From JBBROS01 sp963792675 (GTDB taxonomy: Bacteria; Pseudomonadota; Alphaproteobacteria; Acetobacterales; Acetobacteraceae), in assembly GCA_963792675.1 (NCBI GenBank), contig CAWBWT010000005.1:1-64000 (forward strand): a stretch of DNA of 64,000 nt. The letters run 5' to 3'. The translations under genes and the position numbers were made by a program. Under the pieces are notes generated by a model. That model saw only the letters and a list, made by a program, of their open reading frames with translations, ran no database searches and was not told the origin of the DNA. Below are positions 26,909 through 35,079 of the stretch, piece after piece (position 1 is the first letter of the stretch; each line of letters starts with the position of its first letter).

Positions 26909-27646
26909 TCAGATGCGCTCGGACGCCATGTAGGCGATCTCGATAGCCGAGCCGGGCTCGAGGTCACCGACGACCAGGTAGGCGAATTGCCCGTCGTAGA
27001 GCGAAACGACATCCTGGTCGTTCTGCCGATCGGTTCGGCGAAGGCCGGGCTTGCTATCGAACGGTGTCAGGCAGAGCGCGATGGGCGGGCCATTGCGGCG
27101 CGTGTAGACCAGTTGCGCCACCGGCTTGCTGTCGACCACCAGCATGCGCGCGCCGGCGAACGTCAGCCCGAACAGCTCCAAGGCGGGCGGTTCGATGTGG
27201 CGGCCGAGCCGCGCGCTCAGCCAGGCGACGATCTCTGCCTTGCGGTCGGCGCCGACCTCGACCAGGTGCGTCGTCTCCTGCGAGTAGACCTTGAAATACT
27301 CGGCGACCTCGGTCACCAGCTCGTCGCGGGCCGAGTACGCCGGCGGGATGTAGCGCGCGCCCGCGAAGCCGGCGCCGGCGCTCAGCAGGCAGGCGACCGC
27401 AGCGGCACGGTAAAGCCGGCGCCGCGCATCATGGGACAGCAGCAGGGCGTAATGCGCCGAGCTCGATCCCGCCTCGTAGAGCCGCTCGGCGCCGTTGCAG
27501 CGCACCAGCCTGGAGGTCAGCCGGAACATTGCCACCTTCGCCCGTGCCGCAGGGCTTCCGCGCAGCGCCGCTTCAACCTGTCGGGCCGCGTCTGGCCCGA
27601 GCTCGCCGTCGGCGTAGGACATCAGGGTGGCGTCATCGATCTTCAT
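26909..27646 (-). CDS. Anti-sigma-factor-like membrane protein
   Basis: A 245-residue protein starting MKIDDATLMSYADGELGPDA, the usual opening of alphaproteobacterial anti-sigma factors, followed by RQVEAALRGSPAARAKVAMF. A hydrophobic helix (LYRAAAVACLLSAGAGFAGA, about residues 80-100) would place the C-terminal half in the periplasm. The zinc-binding HxxxCxxC is absent. ATG 27646 overlaps the end of the sigma-factor-like gene by 14 bp, so the two are translationally coupled and the protein very likely binds that partner. Confidence 0.72.
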   Translation of the reverse strand: MKIDDATLMSYADGELGPDAARQVEAALRGSPAARAKVAMFRLTSRLVRCNGAERLYEAGSSSAHYALLLSHDARRRLYRAAAVACLLSAGAGFAGARYIPPAYSARDELVTEVAEYFKVYSQETTHLVEVGADRKAEIVAWLSARLGRHIEPPALELFGLTFAGARMLVVDSKPVAQLVYTRRNGPPIALCLTPFDSKPGLRRTDRQNDQDVVSLYDGQFAYLVVGDLEPGSAIEIAYMASERI

Positions 27647-28139
27647 GAAGTGTCCCGTTCTCGTGGCGGTCGGACAACTCGTCGTCGGCCTCACAGGTTT
27701 CTTGCTGCAGCCCGGCCTGCACCGCCTCGCGCGCTTGCCGCAGGTGATCGGCGAATGCGTCGATCGGCATGCCCATGACATCGGCTGCGTCCCGGTAGCT
27801 CAGGCCGTGGCGGCATACGAGCAGCAGCGCCGAGCGCTGCCCGGCTGGAAGGCCGTCGACCGTCGCGCGGACCATCCGCAGCATCGACTGCATTGCGGCA
27901 GTGCGCTCGGGATCGTCGCCGGCCCTGTCCGACGCGAAGCCACCGCTCGTTGCGCCGCGGCAGGCGGACGAGGCCGGTGTGGGCCGCGTATCCGCGGTTT
28001 CGTGATCGAAGGTCGGATCGGAGCTAGCGGCCGCCGGAGCGAACGGCTCGGCGCCGCGCCGAAACGCGGGCCATCCCATCGGGGCCAGCGTCACCCCGTC
28101 GTCGGTCGACGAGTCGGCCAGCGAACGGCGTGGGCGCAA
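27633..28139 (-). CDS. ECF sigma-like protein with region 4 only
   Basis: A 168-residue protein. Its C-terminal half is a sigma-70 region 4: MVRATVDGLPAGQRSALLLV, CRHGLSYRDAADVMGM and DHLRQAREAVQAGL, which would recognise a -35 element. The N-terminal 85 residues are low-complexity and contain no region 2, the part that melts DNA and binds core polymerase. It is either a truncated sigma factor or an unusual regulator that works with another sigma. The start is uncertain. The overlapping anti-sigma-like gene shows that the pair is kept together. Confidence 0.6.
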   Translation of the reverse strand: MRPRRSLADSSTDDGVTLAPMGWPAFRRGAEPFAPAAASSDPTFDHETADTRPTPASSACRGATSGGFASDRAGDDPERTAAMQSMLRMVRATVDGLPAGQRSALLLVCRHGLSYRDAADVMGMPIDAFADHLRQAREAVQAGLQQETCEADDELSDRHENGTLHEDR

Positions 28140-28224
28140 CCGGCTCAGGACGGCGATGAGAATATCCGTTCCTCCCTGCGAGCGGCCGAATGCCGGGTCG
28201 TTCCGGCGCTGGCTCGCGTTGGGA

Positions 28225-28923
28225 TCAGTCGATGATGGCCAAGCGGCTCAGCAGGCGCATCAGCGCGATCTGACCCGAGCAGTTGGTCTTCAGGAAAATG
28301 CGGCGCAGGTGGACCCGGGCCGTGTTCAGGGCGACGCCCATCAGCGCGGCGATCTCCTCGAGGCAGAAGCCCTTCGAGAACAGCTCGGCCAGTTCGGCTT
28401 CGCGGTCGGACAGCCGGAAGACGGCCGAAAATGTGTCCCGGGATGGGCCATGGTTGTCGATGAAGTCCACCACCGAGAGCAGGATCTCGGTGCGTCCTTC
28501 GCGCTTGCTGACGGCCATCGCGCGCAGCGCATAACGGACAACGCCGCTCCGGTCCGGAACACCGAGAATCTCGCTCAAGCGCTCGCCCTTGGCGTGGGCG
28601 GCCAGGGCGCGCTGCATCATCGCCTCGAACGACCGCTGCACGCTGGCCCGGTCGATCAGCAGCCGGCCGTTGCGCACGCCGATCACGCCCTCGCCATCCA
28701 ACATGGCCGTCGCTTGCCGGTTCTGGAACCGGATCTCGCCCTTCTCATTGATCACCAGGACCCCGGCGCGGAAGATGCGGTCCGCAACGTCGTTGTCCAC
28801 CAGGATGTGTGGAAGCAATTCGTCCTCGATCCGCAACGCAGCGATCGGCAAATCGGGAACGCCCAAGCCGCCCCTGAATGTGATGCTGGAGGCTCGGGCA
28901 CCTTGGAATTCCATGCTCGACAT
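28225..28923 (-). CDS. LuxR-family transcriptional regulator
   Basis: A 232-residue regulator. ATG 28923 is chosen for its strong GGAGG 9 nt upstream. The N-terminal half has a PAS-like stretch (VLVINEKGEIRFQNRQATAM). The C-terminal helix-turn-helix is FRLSDREAELAELFSKGFCL, EEIAALMGVALNTARVHLRR and IFLKTN. Many relatives are longer at the N-terminus. It lies 85 bp upstream of the sigma-like/anti-sigma-like pair on the same strand and may head that operon. Confidence 0.8.
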   Translation of the reverse strand: MSSMEFQGARASSITFRGGLGVPDLPIAALRIEDELLPHILVDNDVADRIFRAGVLVINEKGEIRFQNRQATAMLDGEGVIGVRNGRLLIDRASVQRSFEAMMQRALAAHAKGERLSEILGVPDRSGVVRYALRAMAVSKREGRTEILLSVVDFIDNHGPSRDTFSAVFRLSDREAELAELFSKGFCLEEIAALMGVALNTARVHLRRIFLKTNCSGQIALMRLLSRLAIID

Positions 28924-29287
28924 TCTGCAAAACCTCCGGGGGAACACGTTGAAGTCACAAGCGTCCGAGCGCGGCATGATCGAAACGAACTCAACCGGCA
29001 GGCCGGCTTCGTTTGAAAACCTTTTCGTATCGTTATGATGCTCCGACCGACGGATTTCCGCAATGGCGATTTTCACGGAAATGAGAGCGTTAGTTCACGC
29101 TGGCCCCCTGCCGACCGCCCATGCCGCGTGGAATTCAGCCCATAACTCGTTCAAAAATAGAGATGTTAAATTTTCGTTATCGCGTTTTTGCATAGCGAGA
29201 TTTGATTACGAAAGCCGCATTTTGTTAGAAATATTTCGCTGCAAGTATGATTCCATTGATCGAGCCGCAGCGTAAATCGCGCGAGAC
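28924..29287. other. Intergenic, AT-rich, no gene seen
   Basis: 29140-29280 is far richer in A and T than the rest of the window. It lies between the LuxR start and the end of gspF, so it could hold the LuxR promoter; no gene was recognised. Confidence 0.45.
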
Positions 29288-30514
29288 TCAGCCTGCTGTG
29301 AGGTCGTTCAGGCCCAGCATCGCCGTCATCACCGCGGCAACGATCCCGGCCACCACCACGCCCATCACGACCGTGATGGCGGGCACCAGCAGGCCCACCA
29401 ACCGCTGCGTCGTCAGCCGCACCTGCTGCTCGTGGATGTCGGCCGCGCGCAAGGCCATCGGGCCGAGCCGGGCGTTGCTTTCCCCCAGGCGCAGCAGTTG
29501 CACGGTGCGGAGCGGCACGACCCCGCCCGCCGCCAGCGGATCGCACAGGCCGCCGCCGCGTCGGGCACTCGCCTCGGCCTGGATCAGGACGGAAGTCGCC
29601 ACCGTGTTGTCCACGCTCTCCCGCGCCACCTCCAAGGCCGCGATCAGCGGTACGCCGTTCTGCAGCAACGTCCCGAATACGCGGGTGAACCGTGCGGCGA
29701 TGACCTCGCGTTGCAGGCCGCCGAGCAGGGGGGCCCGCAGCAGCGCCAGATCGGCCAGCCGGCGCGGGCCGGGCCGGCGCAGCAACGCCCGGCCGAGCAA
29801 GACCGCAATCAGGATCAAAGGTGCGGCGAACGGCCCGTATTTCGTCACCGCATCGCCCAGGTCGATCAGCGCCTGGGTCGACGGCGGCAGCCGCACCCCG
29901 CTCTGCTCGAACATCGGCACGAATTGCGGCAGCACGTGCGTCAGCAGCAAGCCCACGGACACGATCGAGGCCGCGAGCAGCAGGCCGGGATAGATCATCG
30001 CCGAGCGGATGGTCGATGCCAGGTGGCGCTGCCGCTCCAGCAGCTCGGCCAAACCGGACAGCGCCGTCGACAACTGCCCTCCGGCCTCGCCGGCATGGAC
30101 GAGGCCGATATGCAGCCGGCCGAAGCTTCCCGGGTGCCGGCCGAGCGACACGGAAAGCGGGCAGCCGTCGCGGACCGCGCCGCGCACCGTTCCGAGCAGG
30201 CGCCGGATCCTCGGGCTTGGCGAGGTCGCCTCCACGTCGCGCAGGGCGTTGTTGAGGTCCTGCCCGGCGCCCAGCATGGTCGCGAGGTCCCGCATGAGGT
30301 CGGCGACCTCCTGCTTGCGCAGACGGTCGCGGTCGAACGACCAAGGTGCCCGCTTCGCGGCCAAGGACACGCCGGGCTTGGCCAGGTCGGCGCGGATCGG
30401 CATGCTGCCGCGCCCTTGCAGCCGCGCGATCACCTCGGCCGAGGTCGCGGCGTCCATGATGCCCTGCTGCACCTCGCCGGCCGGCCCGATCGCGGTGAAC
30501 TGAAACGACGGCAT
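29288..30514 (-). CDS. gspF: Type II secretion inner-membrane protein GspF
   Basis: A 408-residue polytopic platform protein of the type II secretion system. It opens MPSFQFTAIGPAGEVQQGIM and has two copies of the GspF domain (about residues 70-190 and 275-395; the first has LATMLGAGQDLNNALRDVEA, the second VFGTLLQNGVPLIAALEVAR), with three membrane helices ending in VGLLVPAITVVMGVVVAGIV. It starts one base after the gspE stop, so it is co-translated. The length is standard. Confidence 0.92.
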   Translation of the reverse strand: MPSFQFTAIGPAGEVQQGIMDAATSAEVIARLQGRGSMPIRADLAKPGVSLAAKRAPWSFDRDRLRKQEVADLMRDLATMLGAGQDLNNALRDVEATSPSPRIRRLLGTVRGAVRDGCPLSVSLGRHPGSFGRLHIGLVHAGEAGGQLSTALSGLAELLERQRHLASTIRSAMIYPGLLLAASIVSVGLLLTHVLPQFVPMFEQSGVRLPPSTQALIDLGDAVTKYGPFAAPLILIAVLLGRALLRRPGPRRLADLALLRAPLLGGLQREVIAARFTRVFGTLLQNGVPLIAALEVARESVDNTVATSVLIQAEASARRGGGLCDPLAAGGVVPLRTVQLLRLGESNARLGPMALRAADIHEQQVRLTTQRLVGLLVPAITVVMGVVVAGIVAAVMTAMLGLNDLTAG

Positions 30515-30515
30515 C

Positions 30516-32228
30516 TCAGCCGTCGGCGCGGATGCTGCGCATCACGTCTTCGATCGTGGTGTCGCCGCGCAGGGCGGCAGCCAGCCCGGCGTCGAACATC
30601 AGCTCCATGCCGCCGGCCACCGCCGCCCGTTCGATCCGTGCCGTGTCGGCCCGCGCCAAGGTGAGGTCGACGATCTCCGGGTCGAGGTCGAGGAACTCGG
30701 CGATCGCCATGCGGCCGCGATAGCCGGTCTGGCGGCAGGCCGGGCAGCCGGTCGCGCGGAACAGCGTGACCGGCCCGTCGCAGCGCCGGTCGAGCCCGTG
30801 CTTGCGCACCAGCTCCGCCGGCGCCGCGACCGGCCTGCGGCAGTCGGTGCAGAGCCGGCGCACCAGGCGCTGCGCCAGCACGCCGCGCAGCACGGCGGTC
30901 AGCAGGTAGTCCTCGACGCCCATGTCACGCAGGCGGGGGATCGCCGCCGCGGCCGAGTTGGTGTGCAGCGTCGAAAGCACGAGATGCCCGGTCAGCGCCG
31001 ACTGGACGGCGATCTGCGCCGTTTCGCCGTCGCGGATCTCGCCCAGCATGATCACGTCCGGGTCCTGCCGCAGGATCGAGCGCAGCAGGGCGGCGAAGCT
31101 GAGGCCGATCTGGCCGTGCACCTGGATCTGGTTGATGCCGTGCAGCTGGAACTCGATCGGGTCCTCGATGGTGACGATCTTGCGGACCACCGCGTTCAGT
31201 CCGAGCAGGCCGGTGTAGAGCGTGGTGGTCTTGCCGCTGCCGGTCGGCCCCGTCACCAGCACGAGGCCGTTCGGCGCCTCGAGGGCGGTGCGGAACCGGG
31301 CGGTGAGCCGGTCGGAGAGGCCCAGCCGCTCGTAGTCCAGCACCACCGACGAGCGGTCGAGGATGCGCAGCACCACCGTCTCGCCATGCAGCGACGGCAC
31401 CGTCGAGACGCGGAAGTCCACGTCCTGCCCGCGCACTGGGAATTTGATCCGCCCGTCCTGCGGCATGCGCCGTTCGGCGATGTCGAGCCGCGCCATGATC
31501 TTGATGCGGGACGTGATCGCGGCGGCCAGGCCCGGCGGCGGCGCGTCGATCTCGTGCAGCATGCCGTCGTAGCGGTAGCGGATGCGAAGGCTGTCGTCGA
31601 ACGGCTCGATGTGGATGTCCGACGCCTGGGTCTCCACCGCACGGCTCAGCAGCTGGTTGACCAGGCGGATCACCGGCGCCTCGCTGGCGAGGTCCTTCAG
31701 CCGCTCGGTATCGTCGGCAAGCGGCTCGGCTGTGGCGTCGGACTGGCCCGCATCGGCTGCGTCGGCGGGGTAGAGCCGCTTCAACGCTGCGTCGAGCTCG
31801 ACCGGGATCGCGACCAGGAGATCCACTTCCAGCCCCGTGGCCGCTTCGATGGCTGCCGGCACGAACTCGTCGAGCGGGTCGGCGATCGCGACCACCAGCA
31901 GGTTGTCCTCGATCGCGACCGGAACCGCGCGCACATGCCGCAGGAAGCGTGCTGAGAGCGCGTCCGTGCACAAGGGAAGCTGCGCCGGGTAGCACGCGGC
32001 GTCGGCCAGTTCCAGGCCGAGCAGCGCGGCATAGGCCGTCGCCATCCCTCGCTCGGAAACCAGGCCGAGCTGCAGCAGGGCGGCATCGAACCGCTGTCCG
32101 GTCTCGCCGGCGACCCGGCGGGCGCGCTCGACCGCCCTCGTGTCGCACTGGCCGGCGTCGATCAGGACCTGCGCCAGGCGATCCAGCGGCGCCGGCAGGG
32201 CGTTCGACGGCTCAAGCGTCACGGACAT
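30516..32228 (-). CDS. gspE: Type II secretion ATPase GspE
   Basis: A 570-residue cytoplasmic ATPase that powers pseudopilus assembly. The N-terminal GspE/MshEN domain is followed by TQASDIHIEPFDDSLRIRYR, Walker A GPTGSGKTTTLY (about residue 326), the Asp box FQLHGINQIQVHGQIGLSFA, Walker B DPDVIMLGEIRD, the His box LVLSTLHTNSAAAAI and the zinc-binding CTDCRRP with CPACRQTGYRGR. ATG 32228 is preferred over a start 40 residues upstream. gspF follows directly. Confidence 0.94.
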   Translation of the reverse strand: MSVTLEPSNALPAPLDRLAQVLIDAGQCDTRAVERARRVAGETGQRFDAALLQLGLVSERGMATAYAALLGLELADAACYPAQLPLCTDALSARFLRHVRAVPVAIEDNLLVVAIADPLDEFVPAAIEAATGLEVDLLVAIPVELDAALKRLYPADAADAGQSDATAEPLADDTERLKDLASEAPVIRLVNQLLSRAVETQASDIHIEPFDDSLRIRYRYDGMLHEIDAPPPGLAAAITSRIKIMARLDIAERRMPQDGRIKFPVRGQDVDFRVSTVPSLHGETVVLRILDRSSVVLDYERLGLSDRLTARFRTALEAPNGLVLVTGPTGSGKTTTLYTGLLGLNAVVRKIVTIEDPIEFQLHGINQIQVHGQIGLSFAALLRSILRQDPDVIMLGEIRDGETAQIAVQSALTGHLVLSTLHTNSAAAAIPRLRDMGVEDYLLTAVLRGVLAQRLVRRLCTDCRRPVAAPAELVRKHGLDRRCDGPVTLFRATGCPACRQTGYRGRMAIAEFLDLDPEIVDLTLARADTARIERAAVAGGMELMFDAGLAAALRGDTTIEDVMRSIRADG

Positions 32229-32410
32229 TGCGGCGGCCCTTGCAATATGCTGCGTAATCGTAACAGTCTTCTGGTCGCAGCGCCACGCATGAACAAGGGT
32301 TCCTTCCCGTGAAGCGTAGATTACGCCCGCAAACGCCAGGCGTGACATCGTCGCAATAACCGGAACGGGGTATCCGGCCTATCGCGGATTAGGTTCGGGG
32401 CTGCTTGGGC

Positions 32411-33208
32411 TCAGTCGAGCGTGTCCCAGGTCAGCACCTCGTACGGCGCCTGGTCGAGACCCGGGTCGGCGCGCAGGCGGACGACGGCGCGTCGCGCAAA
32501 CCGGCCGCCGCCGCCGCCGCTCGCCACCGCTTCGATGGACACGACCATGACCCGCCCGCTGGCGCCGAACGACCACGGGTTCTTCGCCATCTCCCGCTGC
32601 AGCTCGGCTGGGGACAGCGCGGTCACGTCCAGATCGGGCATGTCGCCTTCCTGGTAGATCGACAGCGCCTGTTTCAGGCGCGCCAGGATCGCCGGCGTCA
32701 TCCCGTTCACCAGCCCGAGCTCGCCGAGCGAGTCGAAGCCGTGGTTGGCCGGTGCATAAGGAAGCCCGGCCGCCCGGTACTGCGCGGCCTTCGTGCCGCC
32801 CGCCAGCGAGCGCGGCCCGGGCGAGCGCCAATCCACGATCGCGCGGGCCAGCTGGACGGCCCGCGCATCGTCGACGCCGAGCCGGCGCAGCAACGCCGCC
32901 TGGGCCGGGGCCGACGCCGCGTTCGGGTTGAGCTTGATGCCTTCGTTGACGATCCGCAGCACGACGGCCGCATCGCCGACCCGCAGCTCCCGCGGCACCC
33001 CGTCCGGCACCCATTCGCCGCGGATCAGCAGCAGCATGGCGTGATGGATGGCGCCGTCGGCGGCGAGCTCGGCCACGGCGCCCGCGCGCAGGTTGGTCGC
33101 CGCCCGCACGGCGCCGCGCCCGTTGGTGGTGAGCTGGGCGGCCACCAGCGCCAGCAAGGCCAAAGTCCAGAGCACCGTCAGCAGGGCGAACCCGCGTTCG
33201 CGCTTCAC
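32411..33208 (-). CDS. gspK: Type II secretion minor pseudopilin GspK
   Basis: A 265-residue minor pseudopilin. GTG 33208 starts with a short basic leader and FALLTVLWTLALLALVAAQL, the cleavage/methylation and membrane helix typical of GspK. The large globular domain includes NEGIKLNPNAAS and the helix-hairpin-helix region NGMTPAILARLKQALSIY. GTG overlaps the gspJ stop by 4 bp. GspK with I and J forms the tip of the pseudopilus. Confidence 0.88.
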   Translation of the reverse strand: MKRERGFALLTVLWTLALLALVAAQLTTNGRGAVRAATNLRAGAVAELAADGAIHHAMLLLIRGEWVPDGVPRELRVGDAAVVLRIVNEGIKLNPNAASAPAQAALLRRLGVDDARAVQLARAIVDWRSPGPRSLAGGTKAAQYRAAGLPYAPANHGFDSLGELGLVNGMTPAILARLKQALSIYQEGDMPDLDVTALSPAELQREMAKNPWSFGASGRVMVVSIEAVASGGGGGRFARRAVVRLRADPGLDQAPYEVLTWDTLD

Positions 33209-33795
33209 GACCGCCACCGGTCGCGCATCGGTGCCACGACGATGTCGGGCGCCCGGCGTCCGCTGCCCGGCGCGAAGCCGAGCCGGATGCGGATCAGCTT
33301 CGGCAGCACCCGTCCGGTCCAGGGCGCCTGCCAGGCGCCGGCGTCCACGGCCCAGTAGGCCAGCTCCAACCGCGCGACGTCCTCGATCAGCACCACGCGC
33401 TCCGGCGCCGGCGCCGGCTGCAGCCGGACCTCCCAATGCGGCGTCCACAGCAGGACGAGCTGCCCGGTCCGGTCCAGCTCGAGCCGGACGTCCACCGGCG
33501 GCGAATCGGGCGGCCCGGCGCCCAGCGGCAGGGTCGTCGTGAAGGCCATCGCCGCTGCCTCACCGACGAACAGCGGGTTGTGGCCGCTGACCCCGCCCGG
33601 CTCCATCCGCTCGACCATGGCCCGCAGCGCCCGCTCGGCCGCTTCGAGGTCCCCGCGATGATCCACCCGGTCGAACTGCGCGCGCGAGGCGGCGACGCCG
33701 ACCTGCAGCGCTTGCGATAGTCCTGTCATCAGCAAGCCGAGCACGACGACCGCGACCAGCGTTTCGAGCAGGGTGAAGCCGGCTTGCCGCCGCAT
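33205..33795 (-). CDS. gspJ: Type II secretion minor pseudopilin GspJ
   Basis: A 196-residue pseudopilin with leader MRRQAG and FTLLETLVAVVVLGLLMTGL after the cleavage site. The rest is a soluble domain (VVLIEDVARLELAYWAVDAG). ATG 33795 fits the short basic leader exactly and lies 1 bp past the gspI stop. It belongs to the I-J-K tip complex. Confidence 0.88.
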   Translation of the reverse strand: MRRQAGFTLLETLVAVVVLGLLMTGLSQALQVGVAASRAQFDRVDHRGDLEAAERALRAMVERMEPGGVSGHNPLFVGEAAAMAFTTTLPLGAGPPDSPPVDVRLELDRTGQLVLLWTPHWEVRLQPAPAPERVVLIEDVARLELAYWAVDAGAWQAPWTGRVLPKLIRIRLGFAPGSGRRAPDIVVAPMRDRWRS

Positions 33796-33796
33796 C

Positions 33797-34216
33797 TCAC
33801 ACCCCGCCCGAGCCCGGCAGCGAGACGCGGAGCCGCTCGGTGTCGAGCCGGACCGAGCGGGCGCGGCCGTGCTCACCCCAGCTGACCCAGACCGTGATGG
33901 CGTAAAGCGTCGTGACCGGACCCTGTTCCTCGGGCCGCGCGGTCGAGCCGAGCGGACGCACCGAGCTGCGCCACCGGAAGCCGCCGCCATCGTCGCCGCC
34001 GTTTTCGCTTTCGGCCGCCGTCGCGCAGATCGCTTCCAGGCGGGACCGGGCGCGTGACAGCGCTTCCTGATACTGGACCGTCGCCGCCATGCTTTGCGCG
34101 CTGGCGCCGAACGCGCTGAACACCGACATCAGCCCCATGGTCGCGATAACCAGCGCGACCAGCACTTCCAGCAGCGTGAAGCCGCGCTGCCTCTTAGCGC
34201 CGGCGCGCCGGCTCAT
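33797..34216 (-). CDS. gspI: Type II secretion minor pseudopilin GspI
   Basis: A 139-residue pseudopilin: leader MSRRAGAKRQRG then FTLLEVLVALVIATMGLMSV. A short soluble domain ends with TLYAITVWVSWGEHG. The start codon overlaps the stop of a 60-codon upstream frame (ATGA). It belongs to the I-J-K tip complex. Confidence 0.88.
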   Translation of the reverse strand: MSRRAGAKRQRGFTLLEVLVALVIATMGLMSVFSAFGASAQSMAATVQYQEALSRARSRLEAICATAAESENGGDDGGGFRWRSSVRPLGSTARPEEQGPVTTLYAITVWVSWGEHGRARSVRLDTERLRVSLPGSGGV

Positions 34217-34395
34217 GGCCCGGCGGCGCCGGCGTCGCCTGCTGCGCGGTGGATGTCGCGCCCCGGGGCCGGCGTCCCGTCATAACCCGCCAGGATGGCC
34301 GCGGCCAGGCCACGGTCGCCGGCCATCAGCTCCAGCGTTGCCACGAGGGCAAGGGGCGGGAGCATCGGCGCACCGATGGCCGGGACGGGCAGCAT
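34213..34395 (-). CDS. Hypothetical 60-residue protein between sco and gspI
   Basis: An open frame of 60 codons starting 7 nt after the SCO stop and overlapping gspI by 4 bp. The N-terminal half is hydrophobic (LPPLALVATLELMAGDRG). It has no pseudopilin leader, so it is not GspG or GspH. The tight spacing argues that it is translated, or at least that translation passes through into gspI. Confidence 0.35.
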   Translation of the reverse strand: MLPVPAIGAPMLPPLALVATLELMAGDRGLAAAILAGYDGTPAPGRDIHRAAGDAGAAGP

Positions 34396-34401
34396 GCGCG
34401 C

Positions 34402-34998
34402 CTAAGCCGGCTCGGGGATGGCGCGCTTGAGCGTCCGGATGATCGCCGCCGGTGGCACCAAGGCCGGGCTCATGACCCAGCGGTGCATCGGCACGTTGGC
34501 GATGCGGATGGCGCCCAAGTGCTGGTCGCGGTCAGCATCCTGCAGCGGATCCGAATCGACGTAGCCGAGGCGGTGGCGCAGCAGCTCGATGTCGTCGGGC
34601 TTGCCGGTCAGCATCAGCCAGCCGGGGCCGACGCCGTTCGCCTTCGCGTACGAGGCGAGCCGCTCGGGCGTGTCGAAGCCAGGGTCGAGCGAGATCGAGT
34701 ACAGGAACACGTCGCGGCCCATGCGCTCGCCGAGCAGCTCGGTGACCGCAGCGAGGTTCTGCGTCATCAGCGGGCAGAGCTCGTTGCAGCTTGTGTAGAA
34801 GAAGTTCACCATGATGATCTTATCACGCATCAGATCGTCATAGAAACGGAATGTGCGGCCGTCGTGGCTGGTGACCTCGACGTTGGTGAACCACTCGGCG
34901 CCGGACTGGTGCAGCGCTTCGGCCTGCGCCGGCAGAGCGGAAAGCGCGCCGGCGAACACGGCGCCGCCCGCGCCAGCCAGGAAACTGCGTCGTTGCAT
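34402..34998 (-). CDS. SCO1/SenC copper chaperone
   Basis: A 198-residue thioredoxin-fold protein with a Tat-like N-terminus (MQRRSFLAGAGGAVFAG). The copper ligands are the Cys pair in FYTSCNELCPLM (about residues 70-74) and His in DQHLGAIRIAN (about 159). SCO proteins deliver copper to copper enzymes or protect thiols in the periplasm. It lies 81 bp downstream of the multicopper oxidase on the same strand, so it probably loads that enzyme instead of cytochrome oxidase. Confidence 0.9.
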   Translation of the reverse strand: MQRRSFLAGAGGAVFAGALSALPAQAEALHQSGAEWFTNVEVTSHDGRTFRFYDDLMRDKIIMVNFFYTSCNELCPLMTQNLAAVTELLGERMGRDVFLYSISLDPGFDTPERLASYAKANGVGPGWLMLTGKPDDIELLRHRLGYVDSDPLQDADRDQHLGAIRIANVPMHRWVMSPALVPPAAIIRTLKRAIPEPA

Positions 34999-35079
34999 GA
35001 TCGATACTCGCGTTCGGGTTGGCCTTCGACCCGCCCGGCGCTTGCGCGACGGGCGGGCTGCAGGACGGCTGAGCCGTGG

